A DNA stretch of 18,198 nucleotides from Nitrososphaerales archaeon TH5896 (GCA_014523625.1 JAATVP010000138.1:1-18198), one strand, 5' to 3'. Shown: positions 1 through 8,464, counted from the stretch's first letter. A program made the numbers and translations. Notes: generated from the letters alone by a model not told the origin.

Positions 1-945
1 ACGAACTACACGGTAGGTACAAGGAGTAGTAGACTGGCTCTAGAGCAGACCAAATCTGTGGTGGATTTGCTAAAGAGAAGTAAGAGGAAAACAGACATTA
101 ATATTCTCGAAATTACTTCCTCTGGGGATTTAGATGTAAGACCACTCTATACCTTCGACAGGAAAGGCATATTTGAGAAGGAAATTGATCAAGCAGTAAT
201 AGATGGACACGCAGATTTCGCAGTTCACAGCGCCAAAGATGTACCAACTGAGCTATTCTCGGATCTCATTCTGGCCTCTGTACCAACTAGGTCTGCAGCC
301 AACGACATTTTAATACATCGAAATGGATTGAAATTGAATGAACTGCCTTCCGGGGCCGTGGTTGGAACCAGTAGTTTGAGAAGGGCAGTCCAGATCTTGA
401 GGATGAGACCCGAACTAAAAGTAAAGCCAATTCGTGGAAATATAGAAACAAGAATAAGGAAGGTTGAAACTGGCGCATATGACGCCATCGTTTTAGCCCA
501 GGCAGGTTTAGATCGATTGGGGTTAACCAAGCTCATAACAGAGAGATTTAGTGTTACTGATTTTGTCCCAGCCGCCGGACAAGGGGCACTGGCAATTATC
601 TGCAGAAGTGATAGGCCGGATCTGCTGGCTCATTTGAGGTTGGTAGAAGACCCTCGATCACGTGCTGAATTGGAGGCTGAAAGGAATCTTTTGTCCATAG
701 TTGAGGGAGGTTGTAAATTCCCAGTTGGTGTAGTCGCCCTATCTGACAAGAATCCCGACTTATTGACCCTTATTGCAAAAGTATTCTCCGCTGACGGTTC
801 AGATCAGATCTCTATTACTGAAAAAGGGCGGATCGAGGATGCAAGAGGTATAGGAATCAGAGGGGGACAAAGACTATTGAATGAGGGTGTAAAAGACTTC
901 TCAGAGAGCTGGGAATCTGCCGTAAAGAAGTGGAATCTACAATGA
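1..945 (+). CDS. hemC: Hydroxymethylbilane synthase (porphobilinogen deaminase), 5' partial
   Basis: Joins four porphobilinogen molecules into the linear tetrapyrrole hydroxymethylbilane, in the cytoplasm. The reading frame is open from the first base and already reads TVGTRSSRLALEQ, the usual HemC N-terminus, so only a few residues lie outside the window; a GTG at 58 is not the real start. Seen in order: HSAKDVPTE, GTSSLRRAVQILRMRP with RGNIETR (substrate and cofactor-binding arginines), PAAGQGALAI, and EGGCKFPVG, whose Cys (codon 238 of the visible frame) is the expected attachment point of the dipyrromethane cofactor. The visible length of 314 residues is normal for the family. Its TGA stop overlaps the ATG of the next gene, so the two are probably translationally coupled in a tetrapyrrole operon with the next two genes. 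Upstream hem genes probably lie outside the window (inference). Confidence 0.96.
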   Translation, partial: TNYTVGTRSSRLALEQTKSVVDLLKRSKRKTDINILEITSSGDLDVRPLYTFDRKGIFEKEIDQAVIDGHADFAVHSAKDVPTELFSDLILASVPTRSAANDILIHRNGLKLNELPSGAVVGTSSLRRAVQILRMRPELKVKPIRGNIETRIRKVETGAYDAIVLAQAGLDRLGLTKLITERFSVTDFVPAAGQGALAIICRSDRPDLLAHLRLVEDPRSRAELEAERNLLSIVEGGCKFPVGVVALSDKNPDLLTLIAKVFSADGSDQISITEKGRIEDARGIGIRGGQRLLNEGVKDFSESWESAVKKWNLQ

Positions 946-1706
946 ATTCCTCAAAAGTTTTTATATGTGGGGCTGGCCCTGGAGATCCGGGTCTTATCTC
1001 ACTCAAGGGATACAAACTTTTGTCTAAATGTGATGTAGTGCTCTACGATAGGTTAGTTAGCAAAAAGTTGGTCGACAAGATACCTTCGACGATAAAAAAA
1101 ATCTATGTTGGTAGGGAATCAGGAAAAGCCACCTCTACGCATCAGTCAAGAACAAACAAGCTAATGCTAACGTATGCTAGAAAAGGAAAAAGCGTTTTGA
1201 GACTCAAGGGAGGAGACCCGTTGGTTTTCGGAAGAGGGGGAGAAGAAGCAGAATATTTACGAAAGCATGGTATTCAATTTGAAATCATACCTGGCATTTC
1301 ATCAGCGATTGCTGCTCCAGCTTACGCGGGGATCCCTCTCACCCACAGGGACTACTCTTCTTCGGTCGCTTTCATCACTGGTCATGAGAACGAAATGAAA
1401 AATCATTTAGACGTAAATTTGAAGGCTCTGGCTTCTGCTGTGGATACAATAGTAGTATTAATGGGCGTAGAAAGGATTAAAGAAATTGTTCAAGGCTTGC
1501 GAGCAGGAGGTATGAAGGGCAGTACCAGAGTGGCGATCGTAGAAAAAGGGACGATGAAAGATCAGAGAGTAATATTAGGAAACTTGGACACTATTCTGAA
1601 AAAAGCCGTAAGATACGAGGTGACTTCTCCAGCGGTGATAGTGGTTGGTCGTGTCGTTTCCTTGTCCGAGCATTTGACGTGGCTATCTCAAAATGGCAAA
1701 GTCTGA
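942..1706 (+). CDS. cobA: Uroporphyrinogen-III C-methyltransferase (SUMT, precorrin-2 forming)
   Basis: SAM-dependent methylation of uroporphyrinogen III at C2 and C7 gives precorrin-2, the branch point to siroheme, archaeal heme and cobamides. The protein (254 residues) shows the tetrapyrrole methylase fold signatures: GAGPGDPGLISLKG at 10-23, VLYDRLV at 33-39, RLKGGDPLVFGRGGEEAEYL at 87-106, PGISSAIAAPAYAGIPLTHR at 117-136, and TSPAVIVVGRVV near the C-terminus. It is a stand-alone SUMT, not a CysG fusion, as there is no dehydrogenase/chelatase domain. I chose the ATG at 942, which overlaps the hemC stop in an ATGA junction; an in-frame GTG at 930 is possible but less likely. Its 3' end overlaps hemD by 14 nt, supporting one transcript. 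The symbol follows the family; sumT or cysG-A are also used. Confidence 0.95.
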   Translation: MNSSKVFICGAGPGDPGLISLKGYKLLSKCDVVLYDRLVSKKLVDKIPSTIKKIYVGRESGKATSTHQSRTNKLMLTYARKGKSVLRLKGGDPLVFGRGGEEAEYLRKHGIQFEIIPGISSAIAAPAYAGIPLTHRDYSSSVAFITGHENEMKNHLDVNLKALASAVDTIVVLMGVERIKEIVQGLRAGGMKGSTRVAIVEKGTMKDQRVILGNLDTILKKAVRYEVTSPAVIVVGRVVSLSEHLTWLSQNGKV

Positions 1707-2505
1707 AAGCCATCAAGTGAAGCGGTACTTTGCAATTACACGAGAATCATCAACATCTATGGGATTTAGGAGGGCAATGGAGAATTACGGATGGACGGTC
1801 ATCTTTCTCAAGTCCATAGTCATTTTACCTAAACCTTTTCTTGAATTAGAGTACATAGTTTCACGAATTATTCAAAATGACTATGAAGCATGCGTGTTTC
1901 TAAGTGGGGCCGCAGTAGACATCCTTATGTTAAATGCTGGTCGCACTGGAAATATGTCGGCCCTAATAACTAAGCTACGTTCAATTAGAACCATCTGTAT
2001 TGGTCCAAGAACCAAAGAAAGGCTTTCACACTACGGCATCGATTCTGTGATATTGCCTGAAACGTACAATACCCAAGGATTGATTGAGTATCTCTCTAGT
2101 TACAAGGACCAATTGCGTAGAGTAGTCATACCACGGAGTCAACTTGGAGATAGCAAGATCTTAATCTCTCTTTCAAGGTTGGGAATCTCGGTGGACCAGC
2201 ATCAACTTTATGATGTATCAACCAATTCAAATATCGACAATGAATGGAAGCGGTTTTTTTACTTATTGAGGAATAGGAATGTGGATGCAGTCGGTTTTAC
2301 TAGCCCCTCTTCAGTAAGAGCCTTATTCCAGATCGTAGAGAGAAGAGCAAGCCATGATGATATGATTTACCTTAGATCCCTGAATGGTTTAGTCTCGATC
2401 GGACATAAAACCACCACAGAGCTTAAGAGTTATGCCTTGGGTCGAATCGTTGAAGCGGTAGAACACACGCTTGATGGCATAGCATTGGCGTCTAGATTAA
2501 TTTGA
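1693..2505 (+). CDS. hemD: Uroporphyrinogen-III synthase
   Basis: Cyclises hydroxymethylbilane with inversion of ring D to uroporphyrinogen III, the step between the two upstream enzymes. HemD is poorly conserved. The call rests on the N-terminal YFAITRE stretch (family 'lTRp' position), the two-lobed pattern of an alternating alpha/beta protein of 270 residues, the phrase FTSPSSVRALF in the second lobe (the family's SxxSV segment), the C-terminal VSIGHKTTTEL (family 'IGptTa'), and the position beside hemC and SUMT. The ATG at 1693 lies inside the end of the SUMT gene and has no clear Shine-Dalgarno sequence, so translation is probably by coupling. This appears to be the last gene of the operon; 163 nt without a gene follow before sufB. 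Confidence 0.9.
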   Translation: MAKSESHQVKRYFAITRESSTSMGFRRAMENYGWTVIFLKSIVILPKPFLELEYIVSRIIQNDYEACVFLSGAAVDILMLNAGRTGNMSALITKLRSIRTICIGPRTKERLSHYGIDSVILPETYNTQGLIEYLSSYKDQLRRVVIPRSQLGDSKILISLSRLGISVDQHQLYDVSTNSNIDNEWKRFFYLLRNRNVDAVGFTSPSSVRALFQIVERRASHDDMIYLRSLNGLVSIGHKTTTELKSYALGRIVEAVEHTLDGIALASRLI

Positions 2506-2632
2506 GAAAATATCATAGCAAGGCATCTGTATCAATATATAGCAGCGGTGGTTACTTTAATTGCTCATTCGTCGGTCGTCAGTGGTGCTCACTATCATCT
2601 GAAATTTGCTCTGAATTACATAATAGGTCAAC

Positions 2633-2646
2633 AAAATATATATAAG
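2633..2646 (+). promoter_or_regulatory. TATA-like box for sufB
   Basis: An A/T run (AAAATATATATAAG) is centred about 29 nt before the sufB ATG. That spacing fits an archaeal TATA box driving a leaderless mRNA, and no Shine-Dalgarno motif precedes the ATG. The rest of 2506-2668 shows nothing else I can support. Confidence 0.6.
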
Positions 2647-2668
2647 AAATAACGCCGTTATAAATTAT

Positions 2669-4069
2669 ATGACCACTGAAAATCTGAATATGGATTATAG
2701 TAAGTATGACTTTAAAGATTCAATTGATAAGTATGTTTATTTAAGCAAGAAGGGTCTCGCTAGAGAGACTGTCGAAGAGATTAGTCATTTGAAAGACGAA
2801 CCGGAATGGATGAAACAATTTAGGCTGCGCTCATATGATGTCTTCATGAGTAAGCCTATGCCTAATTGGGGCGGTAACCTCTCAAAGATTGACTTCCAAA
2901 ATATCTACTATTATGCGAAGGCCTCGGAAAAACAAGGCAAGAGCTGGGAAGACGTCCCGGAGTCAGTGCGAAACACGTTTGAGAAGTTAGGAATCCCAGA
3001 AGCAGAAAGAAAGTTCTTGGCAGGCGTAGGTGCTCAGTACGAATCAGAGGTGGTGTATCACAACCTTCGCGAAGATCTGGCTAGTCAAGGGGTAATATTT
3101 GTGGATACTGATACTGCGGTAAAGCAACATCCAGACCTGCTAAGGAAGTATTTTGGGAAAATAATTCCTCCTGAAGACAACAAGTTTGCTGCATTGAATA
3201 GTGCAGTTTGGTCAGGTGGATCATTCATCTACGTTCCACCAAATGTGAAGGTGGATCTTCCATTGCAGGCTTACTTTAGAATAAATGCAGAAAACATAGG
3301 TCAATTTGAAAGAACACTGATTGTTGCCGACGAGGGAGCTGAAATTCACTATATCGAGGGTTGTACGGCCCCTGTTTATTCTACAGAATCATTGCATTCT
3401 GCTGTTGTAGAGCTCGTAGCGAAGAAGGGAGCAAAGATCAGATATACTACAATCCAAAATTGGAGCAAGGATGTATATAACCTAGTAACAAAGAGGGCAT
3501 ATGCCTACGAGAATGCCACGGTCGAATGGATAGACGGCAACTTAGGAAGTAAGCTTACGATGAAGTATCCTGGAGTATATATGTTAGGACGAAATGCCCA
3601 TGCTGAGGTAGTATCTGTTGCTTTCGCTGGCGCAGGTCAACATCAGGATGCTGGGGCAAAAGCAGTGCATTTGGCTTCTAACACTACCTCCCGGATCACA
3701 AGCAAATCTGTTAGTAAAGACTCGGGAAGAACAACATACAGAGGGCTCTTGCATGTCGCAAAAGGTGCAAGCGGGGTTAAATCTAACGTCAGGTGTGATG
3801 CTCTGCTCCTAGACGAAACTTCTAGAACAGACACCTATCCTTATGTGGAAGTAAATGAAGAGGATGCTACGATTTCTCATGAGGCGACGGTAGGTAGAAT
3901 AGGAGATGATCAAATATTCTACCTAATGAGCAGGGGATTTACCGAATCAGATGCCTTGTCTCTCATAGTTGGAGGATTCATGGAGCCATTTACGAAAGAA
4001 CTCCCAATGGAATATGCAGTAGAGCTGAACAGGCTAGTCAAGCTCGAAATGGAAGGCTCAGTCGGCTAA
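2669..4069 (+). CDS. sufB: Fe-S cluster assembly scaffold SufB
   Basis: SufB is the scaffold subunit of the SufBC2D complex, on which nascent Fe-S clusters are built in the cytoplasm. The 466-residue protein is typical in length and shows [10 protein letters not shown] near residue 50, [28 protein letters not shown] with Cys232, [11 protein letters not shown] with Cys376, and [10 protein letters not shown] with Glu405, then [10 protein letters not shown] and the C-terminal VGGFMEPF. The Cys376-Glu405 spacing of 29 equals that of E. coli Cys405-Glu434, which are implicated in sulfur transfer and cluster assembly. The ATG is probably at or close to the transcript start. sufD follows 41 nt downstream. 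The ATPase gene sufC is absent from this window, as are a cysteine desulfurase and a SufU-like protein. Confidence 0.97.
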   Translation: MTTENLNMDYSKYDFKDSIDKYVYLSKKGLARETVEEISHLKDEPEWMKQFRLRSYDVFMSKPMPNWGGNLSKIDFQNIYYYAKASEKQGKSWEDVPESVRNTFEKLGIPEAERKFLAGVGAQYESEVVYHNLREDLASQGVIFVDTDTAVKQHPDLLRKYFGKIIPPEDNKFAALNSAVWSGGSFIYVPPNVKVDLPLQAYFRINAENIGQFERTLIVADEGAEIHYIEGCTAPVYSTESLHSAVVELVAKKGAKIRYTTIQNWSKDVYNLVTKRAYAYENATVEWIDGNLGSKLTMKYPGVYMLGRNAHAEVVSVAFAGAGQHQDAGAKAVHLASNTTSRITSKSVSKDSGRTTYRGLLHVAKGASGVKSNVRCDALLLDETSRTDTYPYVEVNEEDATISHEATVGRIGDDQIFYLMSRGFTESDALSLIVGGFMEPFTKELPMEYAVELNRLVKLEMEGSVG

Positions 4070-4096
4070 TTTCAACTTATGATTTGATAATCTGAT

Positions 4097-4103
4097 AGGG
4101 TGA
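4097..4103 (+). promoter_or_regulatory. Shine-Dalgarno site deciding the sufD TTG start
   Basis: AGGGTGA lies 7 nt before the TTG at 4111 and its GGTGA core complements the archaeal 16S 3' end. It supports a non-ATG start for sufD, which as an internal operon gene needs a ribosome-binding site, unlike the leaderless first gene sufB. Confidence 0.55.
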
Positions 4104-4110
4104 AACAGCA

Positions 4111-5532
4111 TTGCCAAGCCTATCATCTTTGAACTTAGAGGACATTCATGCCCTATCGTCGCTCTATTACGAGCCTGAATGGATGAGTAATATGAGGGAG
4201 CAGAACTACGCGAAGTACCAATCTCTCCCATCAGAAATATCGCCTTTATATTCTAAATATTCAGACGTTAACCGACTTTATCCAGATCGCATAGATCTAT
4301 CAATAGCATCCAACTCTTTGGACTCTAACGATTTTTTGGCAGATAGAGAAAATGAACTAGACAAGGATGTCGGGCTAATAAGGGTCGGATCTACGATAAT
4401 CAAACTCAATAGAAGTGAATTAGGATCAAATGGAGATGCTGTAATCATAGAGGACCTTTCCAATGCAGTCAAAAGTCACGAAGGAAAGATCAGGGACTTC
4501 CTATTGAAAAATATTGGAGGCCGGGATGAAGATAAGTTTTCGGCGCTTGAATCTTCTGCCTTCAGATCTGGGATATTTATTTACGTACCCAAGAACCTTG
4601 TCGTCGAAAATCCAATCAGACTTGTTTGTGTGCTCGGTCAGGATAATGCCTCTTCTATTAGTCGAAATCTGTTTGTTGCAGATGAAGGCTCAAAGTGTAC
4701 AATTGTTCAAGAGTTATATTCTCAAGGCAACAATGGTTCTTCAAGCGTACAGCGGGGAGTCTTTGAATTAACTGAATGTCATGTCGGCAACGGGTCTAAT
4801 TTGGAAATGATAACGCTTGAGGCACTAGATTCAAACGATGTTTCATTTTTGAACAAGAAAGCATGGGTTGAACGGGATGCCAAGATGTCGTGGTATCATG
4901 GCCTATTTGGAGGTCAAACTTCTAGGTGCAAGGTAGATAGTAACATGGTGGGCATTGGTTCCTCTGCGGAGGATGTTGAGATTATTTTCGGTAATACTAC
5001 TCAATCTTTTGATATCACTTCGAACCTGCACCACATCGGCGGTCATTCCCGAGGCCGAGTGTTGGTCAAATCTGTAATGCGCGACAAATCAAAATCCTTG
5101 TTTAAGGGTATGATAAAGATAGGAAAAGATGCCAAAGCGTCAGAATCTTATCTTGCCGGCCACGCTATCCTGTTGGATAAAGACGCAAAATCGGATGCGA
5201 TACCAGGCTTGGAGATCGAGACTAATGAAGTGAAGGCAACTCATTCGGCCTCGGTGGCACAACTTGATGAGGCCCAAATATACTATTTAATGTGTAGAGG
5301 ACTAGATCGGGATTCTGCAAAGCGTGAGATCGTGAGTGGGTTTCTAGAACCTTTGTCTAGAAGGATGGGCCCTACCATCAGGGCATGGATCAACTACCTG
5401 CTAGAGAACAAGTGGTCTGGAAAACCGCTCATCCTTAAGGCTGGTGATGCTCTAGAACAGATGTTGGAAGTAGAGAGATCAAGGTATAGAGAGTCACAGG
5501 ATTTGTTCGAAAAGCACTATAAGTATCGGTAG
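4111..5532 (+). CDS. sufD: Fe-S cluster assembly protein SufD
   Basis: SufD is the partner of SufB in the SufBC2D scaffold and is needed for iron entry into the nascent cluster. The 473-residue protein carries EPEWMSNMREQNY at the N-terminus (the same opening motif as SufB), a beta-helix core with FRSGIFIYVPKN and FVADEGSKCTIVQE, and a C-terminal helical domain with ATHSASVAQLDEAQIYYLMCRG and SGFLEPL. His378 sits at the position of E. coli His360, a conserved functional residue. The SufB Cys equivalent in YLAGHAILLD is replaced by His/Ala, as expected for SufD rather than a second SufB. The start is a TTG supported by a Shine-Dalgarno site. It is convergent with the response regulator gene, with only 22 nt between stops. 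Confidence 0.94.
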   Translation: MPSLSSLNLEDIHALSSLYYEPEWMSNMREQNYAKYQSLPSEISPLYSKYSDVNRLYPDRIDLSIASNSLDSNDFLADRENELDKDVGLIRVGSTIIKLNRSELGSNGDAVIIEDLSNAVKSHEGKIRDFLLKNIGGRDEDKFSALESSAFRSGIFIYVPKNLVVENPIRLVCVLGQDNASSISRNLFVADEGSKCTIVQELYSQGNNGSSSVQRGVFELTECHVGNGSNLEMITLEALDSNDVSFLNKKAWVERDAKMSWYHGLFGGQTSRCKVDSNMVGIGSSAEDVEIIFGNTTQSFDITSNLHHIGGHSRGRVLVKSVMRDKSKSLFKGMIKIGKDAKASESYLAGHAILLDKDAKSDAIPGLEIETNEVKATHSASVAQLDEAQIYYLMCRGLDRDSAKREIVSGFLEPLSRRMGPTIRAWINYLLENKWSGKPLILKAGDALEQMLEVERSRYRESQDLFEKHYKYR

Positions 5533-5554
5533 AAGTAGCCGAAATAAAACTCAC

Positions 5555-6091
5555 TCACGATCCCTTCAAAACCTCTTTCAGCTTAATTCTTAGATTCGTC
5601 ATGCTGATCGGCTTTATTATAAAGTCCTTCACCTCAATGGATGGGAGTACCTTGCTGAATTCTTCTTTATTTATTTCAAATGCGGTGATGAAGACGATTT
5701 TCATTGAGGGATTCTTCTCTTTAATCTTACGATACAACTCAAATCCATTCATCCGCGGCATCCGAATATCAGTCAGAACAAGAGCGTAATAATCATGTGG
5801 ATGGCTATCTAAAGCTTCTAACGCATTCCAGCCGTTAGTAAAAGTCTCTACCTTGAAGGTATCTCCATCTTTTTTCGCGTCTTGTTCTCTGATTTCGCCA
5901 AGATGGGACGCTCCTTCATCTTGCTGTGCATCTGGAATGCTTCTATCATTTGATGCCGTCGTTTCTGAAGCAGAGGATGAGGAGGAGGTAATAGGAGACT
6001 CGAGATCGCGCTTAATTATTCGTAGAATGTCCTTCTCGTCATCAACAACCATAATTCTAGGAAGCAATTTCCTATCAAGATTGTTGATCAT
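5555..6091 (-). CDS. Single-domain response regulator with a Ser/acidic-rich insertion
   Basis: CheY-like receiver protein with no output domain (178 residues from the ATG at 6091; a GTG at 6094 adds one residue). Receiver landmarks: VVDDEKD with the acidic Mg site Asp17/Asp18, the phospho-acceptor Asp108 in LVLTDIRMPRMNGFEL, Thr136 in VFITAF, and Lys160 in FIIKPIS. The odd part is residues about 32-77, a low-complexity Ser-, Thr- and Asp/Glu-rich stretch inserted between helix 1 (LRIIKRDLES) and strand 2 (FKVETFTNG), where ordinary receivers have a few residues. The fold can otherwise be followed to the end. It is probably the phosphorylation partner of the histidine kinase encoded upstream on the same strand (inference from proximity). 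It probably signals by protein contacts, since no DNA-binding domain is present. Confidence 0.9.
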   Translation of the reverse strand: MINNLDRKLLPRIMVVDDEKDILRIIKRDLESPITSSSSSASETTASNDRSIPDAQQDEGASHLGEIREQDAKKDGDTFKVETFTNGWNALEALDSHPHDYYALVLTDIRMPRMNGFELYRKIKEKNPSMKIVFITAFEINKEEFSKVLPSIEVKDFIIKPISMTNLRIKLKEVLKGS

Positions 6092-6107
6092 CACTATTTC
6101 AGAAAAT

Positions 6108-6116
6108 TACTAGTAT
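6108..6116. promoter_or_regulatory. TACTAGTAT motif, copy 1 (possible operator)
   Basis: TACTAGTAT, containing the palindrome ACTAGT, overlaps the TATA-like box of the response regulator. An identical 9-mer lies upstream of the histidine kinase at 8550-8558. Function is inferred only from position and repetition. Confidence 0.3.
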
Positions 6117-6122
6117 TTAATT
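6113..6122 (-). promoter_or_regulatory. TATA-like box for the response regulator
   Basis: On the minus strand AATTAAATAC lies 22-31 nt before the ATG at 6091, the spacing expected for a leaderless transcript. It overlaps the TACTAGTAT palindrome-like motif at 6108-6116, a possible operator. Confidence 0.5.
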
Positions 6123-6274
6123 TTATCAAATGGAAAGTTATAAAATAACCACTTTCATTGAGGGTTCAGTAAAGGTAAATGATGTCATTTCTTTTTTTAC
6201 CACTAATCTTCGCAAATTGTCACAGTGGCTGTCAACATAATAGGGCGAAGGCTCTCTCTTGGAAAAGTAGTCTC

Positions 6275-6448
6275 CTATCTATCAGACCTGTAATTCGAGG
6301 TGAACGGACTATCAGTTAGGATCATATCCACCTTTGTAACTCGTGTGTGGCCTGTTTGTGCCTTGTGATCACTGACGTCAGCGTGAAAAATGAAATGTGA
6401 ATCACATTCCTCGCATATCCAAATCATCTTTAGGTCTTCGGGATGCAT
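6275..6448 (-). CDS. Small C2H2-type zinc-finger protein, 57 aa
   Basis: A short minus-strand reading frame gives a 57-residue protein containing ICEECDSHFIFHADVSDHKA followed by QTGHTRVTKVDM. The pattern is Cys-x2-Cys ... His-x5-His, a treble-clef/C2H2-like zinc finger ending in the typical 'TGH' step; small proteins of this type are common in Thaumarchaeota (recollection, not a search). The ATG at 6448 gives the longest form. The ATG at 6427 (MIWICEEC, 50 residues) is also plausible, because a TTTTATAC box centred near 6458 is about 30 nt upstream of it. No other in-frame start lies between the upstream TAA at 6479-6481 and 6448. It sits between the response regulator and the kinase on the same strand. 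Role unknown: it could bind nucleic acid or a protein. Confidence 0.75.
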   Translation of the reverse strand: MHPEDLKMIWICEECDSHFIFHADVSDHKAQTGHTRVTKVDMILTDSPFTSNYRSDR

Positions 6449-6646
6449 ATATGTGTATAAAACTGCGCTTAATTGGATTTAAGAGATGAGTAACATATCT
6501 CATAGCAATCTTATCCTCCATTAGCCCGTGCAAAAAGTTTATCATAATACCTTAAAACAAAAATCACTGGAATGTACCATCCGTATGCTATACGATGATT
6601 CAATATTAACATATTTTTTGTAAATCCACTATATGACATGTATATA
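6449..6646. other. Intergenic stretch between kinase and zinc-finger gene
   Basis: 198 nt, AT-rich, with no reading frame I can support. It holds the promoter region of the zinc-finger gene (TTTTATAC near 6455-6462 on the minus strand), an ATGAG/CTCAT inverted repeat at about 6486-6503, and the hairpin at 6578-6597 listed separately. Confidence 0.5.
6548..6597 (-). terminator. Hairpin plus T-rich tract downstream of the kinase gene
   Basis: An imperfect palindrome at 6578-6597 (CGTAT-GCT-ATACG, extended by CAT/ATG across one bulged C) lies about 50 nt past the kinase stop. On the minus strand it is followed by a T-rich tract (GATTTTTGTTTTAAGG). Archaeal termination relies mainly on T-tracts, so this is a plausible but unproven terminator. 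Confidence 0.35.
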
Positions 6647-8464
6647 CTAATTCAACGGGAGTGTAAACTTGAATGTAGCTCCTTTCACCTCATTATTTCC
6701 TGCCCAAATCGTTCCACCATGTGCTTCGATTATCTTTTTTGATATAAATAACCCTAGCCCTGTTCCGTTCTCCGATGACGAAACAAATTTAGAGAATATT
6801 TTGGGCATAATCTTGTCTTCAATGCCTGAACCTGTATCCTTGACCGCTAGTTCTATATCTTTCTGATTTTTAATCACACTTATTGAGATTTTTCCTTCAT
6901 CTGTGAATTTTACTGCGTTATCGATCAGATTTGTGACGACTTGAAGAATTTTAGCTTTATCAGCAATGACGTTGCAACGGAATGGGGAATAAGAGATTTC
7001 TAGGTTCTTTGACTTACCGGACAATTCTCTTTCGGTTGTTTCTCTTATAGCCCTTTGAACAAGCTGATCTATATCAAAGCTCTCCTTGTTGAGTTTGAGA
7101 GTCTTGCTTTCAATTCGGGTGACATCCAAGATATCCGATGCAAGACGATCTAGTCTTTTAGCATTTAGAATTATTGATCGGATTTGTTCTTCACCCACTA
7201 AAATTCGGTTCTGGTCCTCATGAAATCTCTGAGATAAAAATTCAGCCTCACTCAGTATAGGAAGTATCGGAGTTCTAAGCTCATGAGCGGCTATGTCTAT
7301 GAATTCCTTCTGAATTCTATCATGTGCTTGCAACTGCTCGTTTGTTCCAGCTAATAGTCGATTTGATTCACCTAGAGAAACATTAGCTTTTTCTAATTCT
7401 ATAGTTCTTTCTCGGACCGCTTTTTCGAGTTTCTTATTCCATGATAAGATCAGAATCGCAATACCCACCGCTATTAGCGCAATTACAATGATTATTTGAC
7501 TGCTCAAATTCTTTTGTTGTTCTATGACTAGTCCGACGTCGGTAGCCAAATTATGTGGGGAACCTAAAAACAATGTCCATATGTGTTTTCCGTCCACATT
7601 GATAGGCTGGTACGAAATGGTCGTTGTGGTCCCATTGAAGGTAATGTCTTCGGCTCCCGGATTCGATTCCAAAGAGCGTGTAAGAATCCCAATGTACTCT
7701 GATTTCACTTGATCAGGAACAGTTGCTTGAAAGTCCTCGGATTTGTAGTTTTTTCCAACCAAAGATTGATTCCGGGCATAAAGTATAGTACCGTTTTTAT
7801 CCATCAAGCCTACATTGCTGATAAATTCCGGCGGAATTTCGTTCTGCAAGAATGCTCCTAGTGAATCCAGATTTACAACCGCAACCATGACTCCTTCGAA
7901 TGTAGTTTTATTCTCTGCGTTGGTTGTGTCGTTATCCTTAGTTGACATAATTGGAAATGAAATGTAGAATCTAGGTAGCATGTCAGGTGATTCTATGGCG
8001 TTACTATAATAAGGAACGAAGGTAGTCTTAGGGACCCGATAGAACTCCTGGTCGCTTAAATCAAACCCTCGATACCCCTGTAATTCGCTTGCGTTCTGGG
8101 TGCTCCAAGCGACAAGTTTGCCGTCTCTGTCTAACCAGTAGTACCCTTCGGTCAGCTCAGAAGTCGAAGCTTGGGTATTGTTAAGAAGCCTTAAACCAAC
8201 ATCCATGTTTCCCTCTTGAATTGGTTCTGAAATTGCTATCGATCTCAAGTTGCTTGTCACTGATTCAAGTGTATGCAGAAGAATCTGGGAGAGATCGTGT
8301 GCTTCAATTCGTGCATTAGATCTAACGTCTACAGAAGCAATTCTTGCAATTTCATCAGCAGTGTACGCCGAGTATCTGAAAGATATTATGGAAAGAGAAA
8401 GTCCTATAAGCGCAATCACCAGCAGAAGTACGATATTCTTTCTTGAAAAAATAATACCCGCCAA
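6647..8464 (-). CDS. Membrane sensor histidine kinase with extracytoplasmic Cache-type domain
   Basis: 605-residue sensor kinase. Order: membrane segment at about 11-29; extracytoplasmic sensor at 31-320, with the Cache-like YYWLDRDGKLVAW and DQEFYRVPK segments at 108-146 and a second PAS-like half containing VGLMDKNGTILYA; second membrane segment at 323-342; coiled coil at 345-385; HisKA with phospho-acceptor His394 in IDIAAHELRTP; HATPase with N-box NLIDNAVKF (512-520), G1 DTGSGI (543-548) and G2 GTGLGL (567-572). It is a complete, apparently active kinase without a HAMP or receiver domain. The ligand cannot be told from sequence; Cache domains often sense small organic molecules. The start is a TTG just after an in-frame stop, and later starts would cut the membrane segment. 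It probably signals to the nearby response regulator. Confidence 0.93.
   Translation of the reverse strand: MAGIIFSRKNIVLLLVIALIGLSLSIISFRYSAYTADEIARIASVDVRSNARIEAHDLSQILLHTLESVTSNLRSIAISEPIQEGNMDVGLRLLNNTQASTSELTEGYYWLDRDGKLVAWSTQNASELQGYRGFDLSDQEFYRVPKTTFVPYYSNAIESPDMLPRFYISFPIMSTKDNDTTNAENKTTFEGVMVAVVNLDSLGAFLQNEIPPEFISNVGLMDKNGTILYARNQSLVGKNYKSEDFQATVPDQVKSEYIGILTRSLESNPGAEDITFNGTTTTISYQPINVDGKHIWTLFLGSPHNLATDVGLVIEQQKNLSSQIIIVIALIAVGIAILILSWNKKLEKAVRERTIELEKANVSLGESNRLLAGTNEQLQAHDRIQKEFIDIAAHELRTPILPILSEAEFLSQRFHEDQNRILVGEEQIRSIILNAKRLDRLASDILDVTRIESKTLKLNKESFDIDQLVQRAIRETTERELSGKSKNLEISYSPFRCNVIADKAKILQVVTNLIDNAVKFTDEGKISISVIKNQKDIELAVKDTGSGIEDKIMPKIFSKFVSSSENGTGLGLFISKKIIEAHGGTIWAGNNEVKGATFKFTLPLN

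Noticed and set aside
225..536. 103-codon open frame on the minus strand opposite hemC
   Set aside because: hemC motifs run through the whole interval on the other strand, and no promoter or family is seen for this frame.
930..941. GTG at 930 as the start of the SUMT gene
   Set aside because: The ATG at 942 gives the usual N-terminus close to the GAGPGDPG motif and a standard ATGA stop-start overlap.
2506..2668. Search for a tRNA, small RNA or small gene between hemD and sufB
   Set aside because: No cloverleaf, no frame of plausible composition; only the sufB promoter can be supported.
5853..6113. 86-codon plus-strand frame opposite the response regulator
   Set aside because: It mirrors the low-complexity insertion and conserved receiver start; the Ser/Ala-rich translation is a shadow.
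6484..6504. ATGAG/CTCAT inverted repeat as a riboswitch or structured RNA
   Set aside because: The stem is only about 5 bp, in AT-rich DNA, with no further helices or conserved-looking core.
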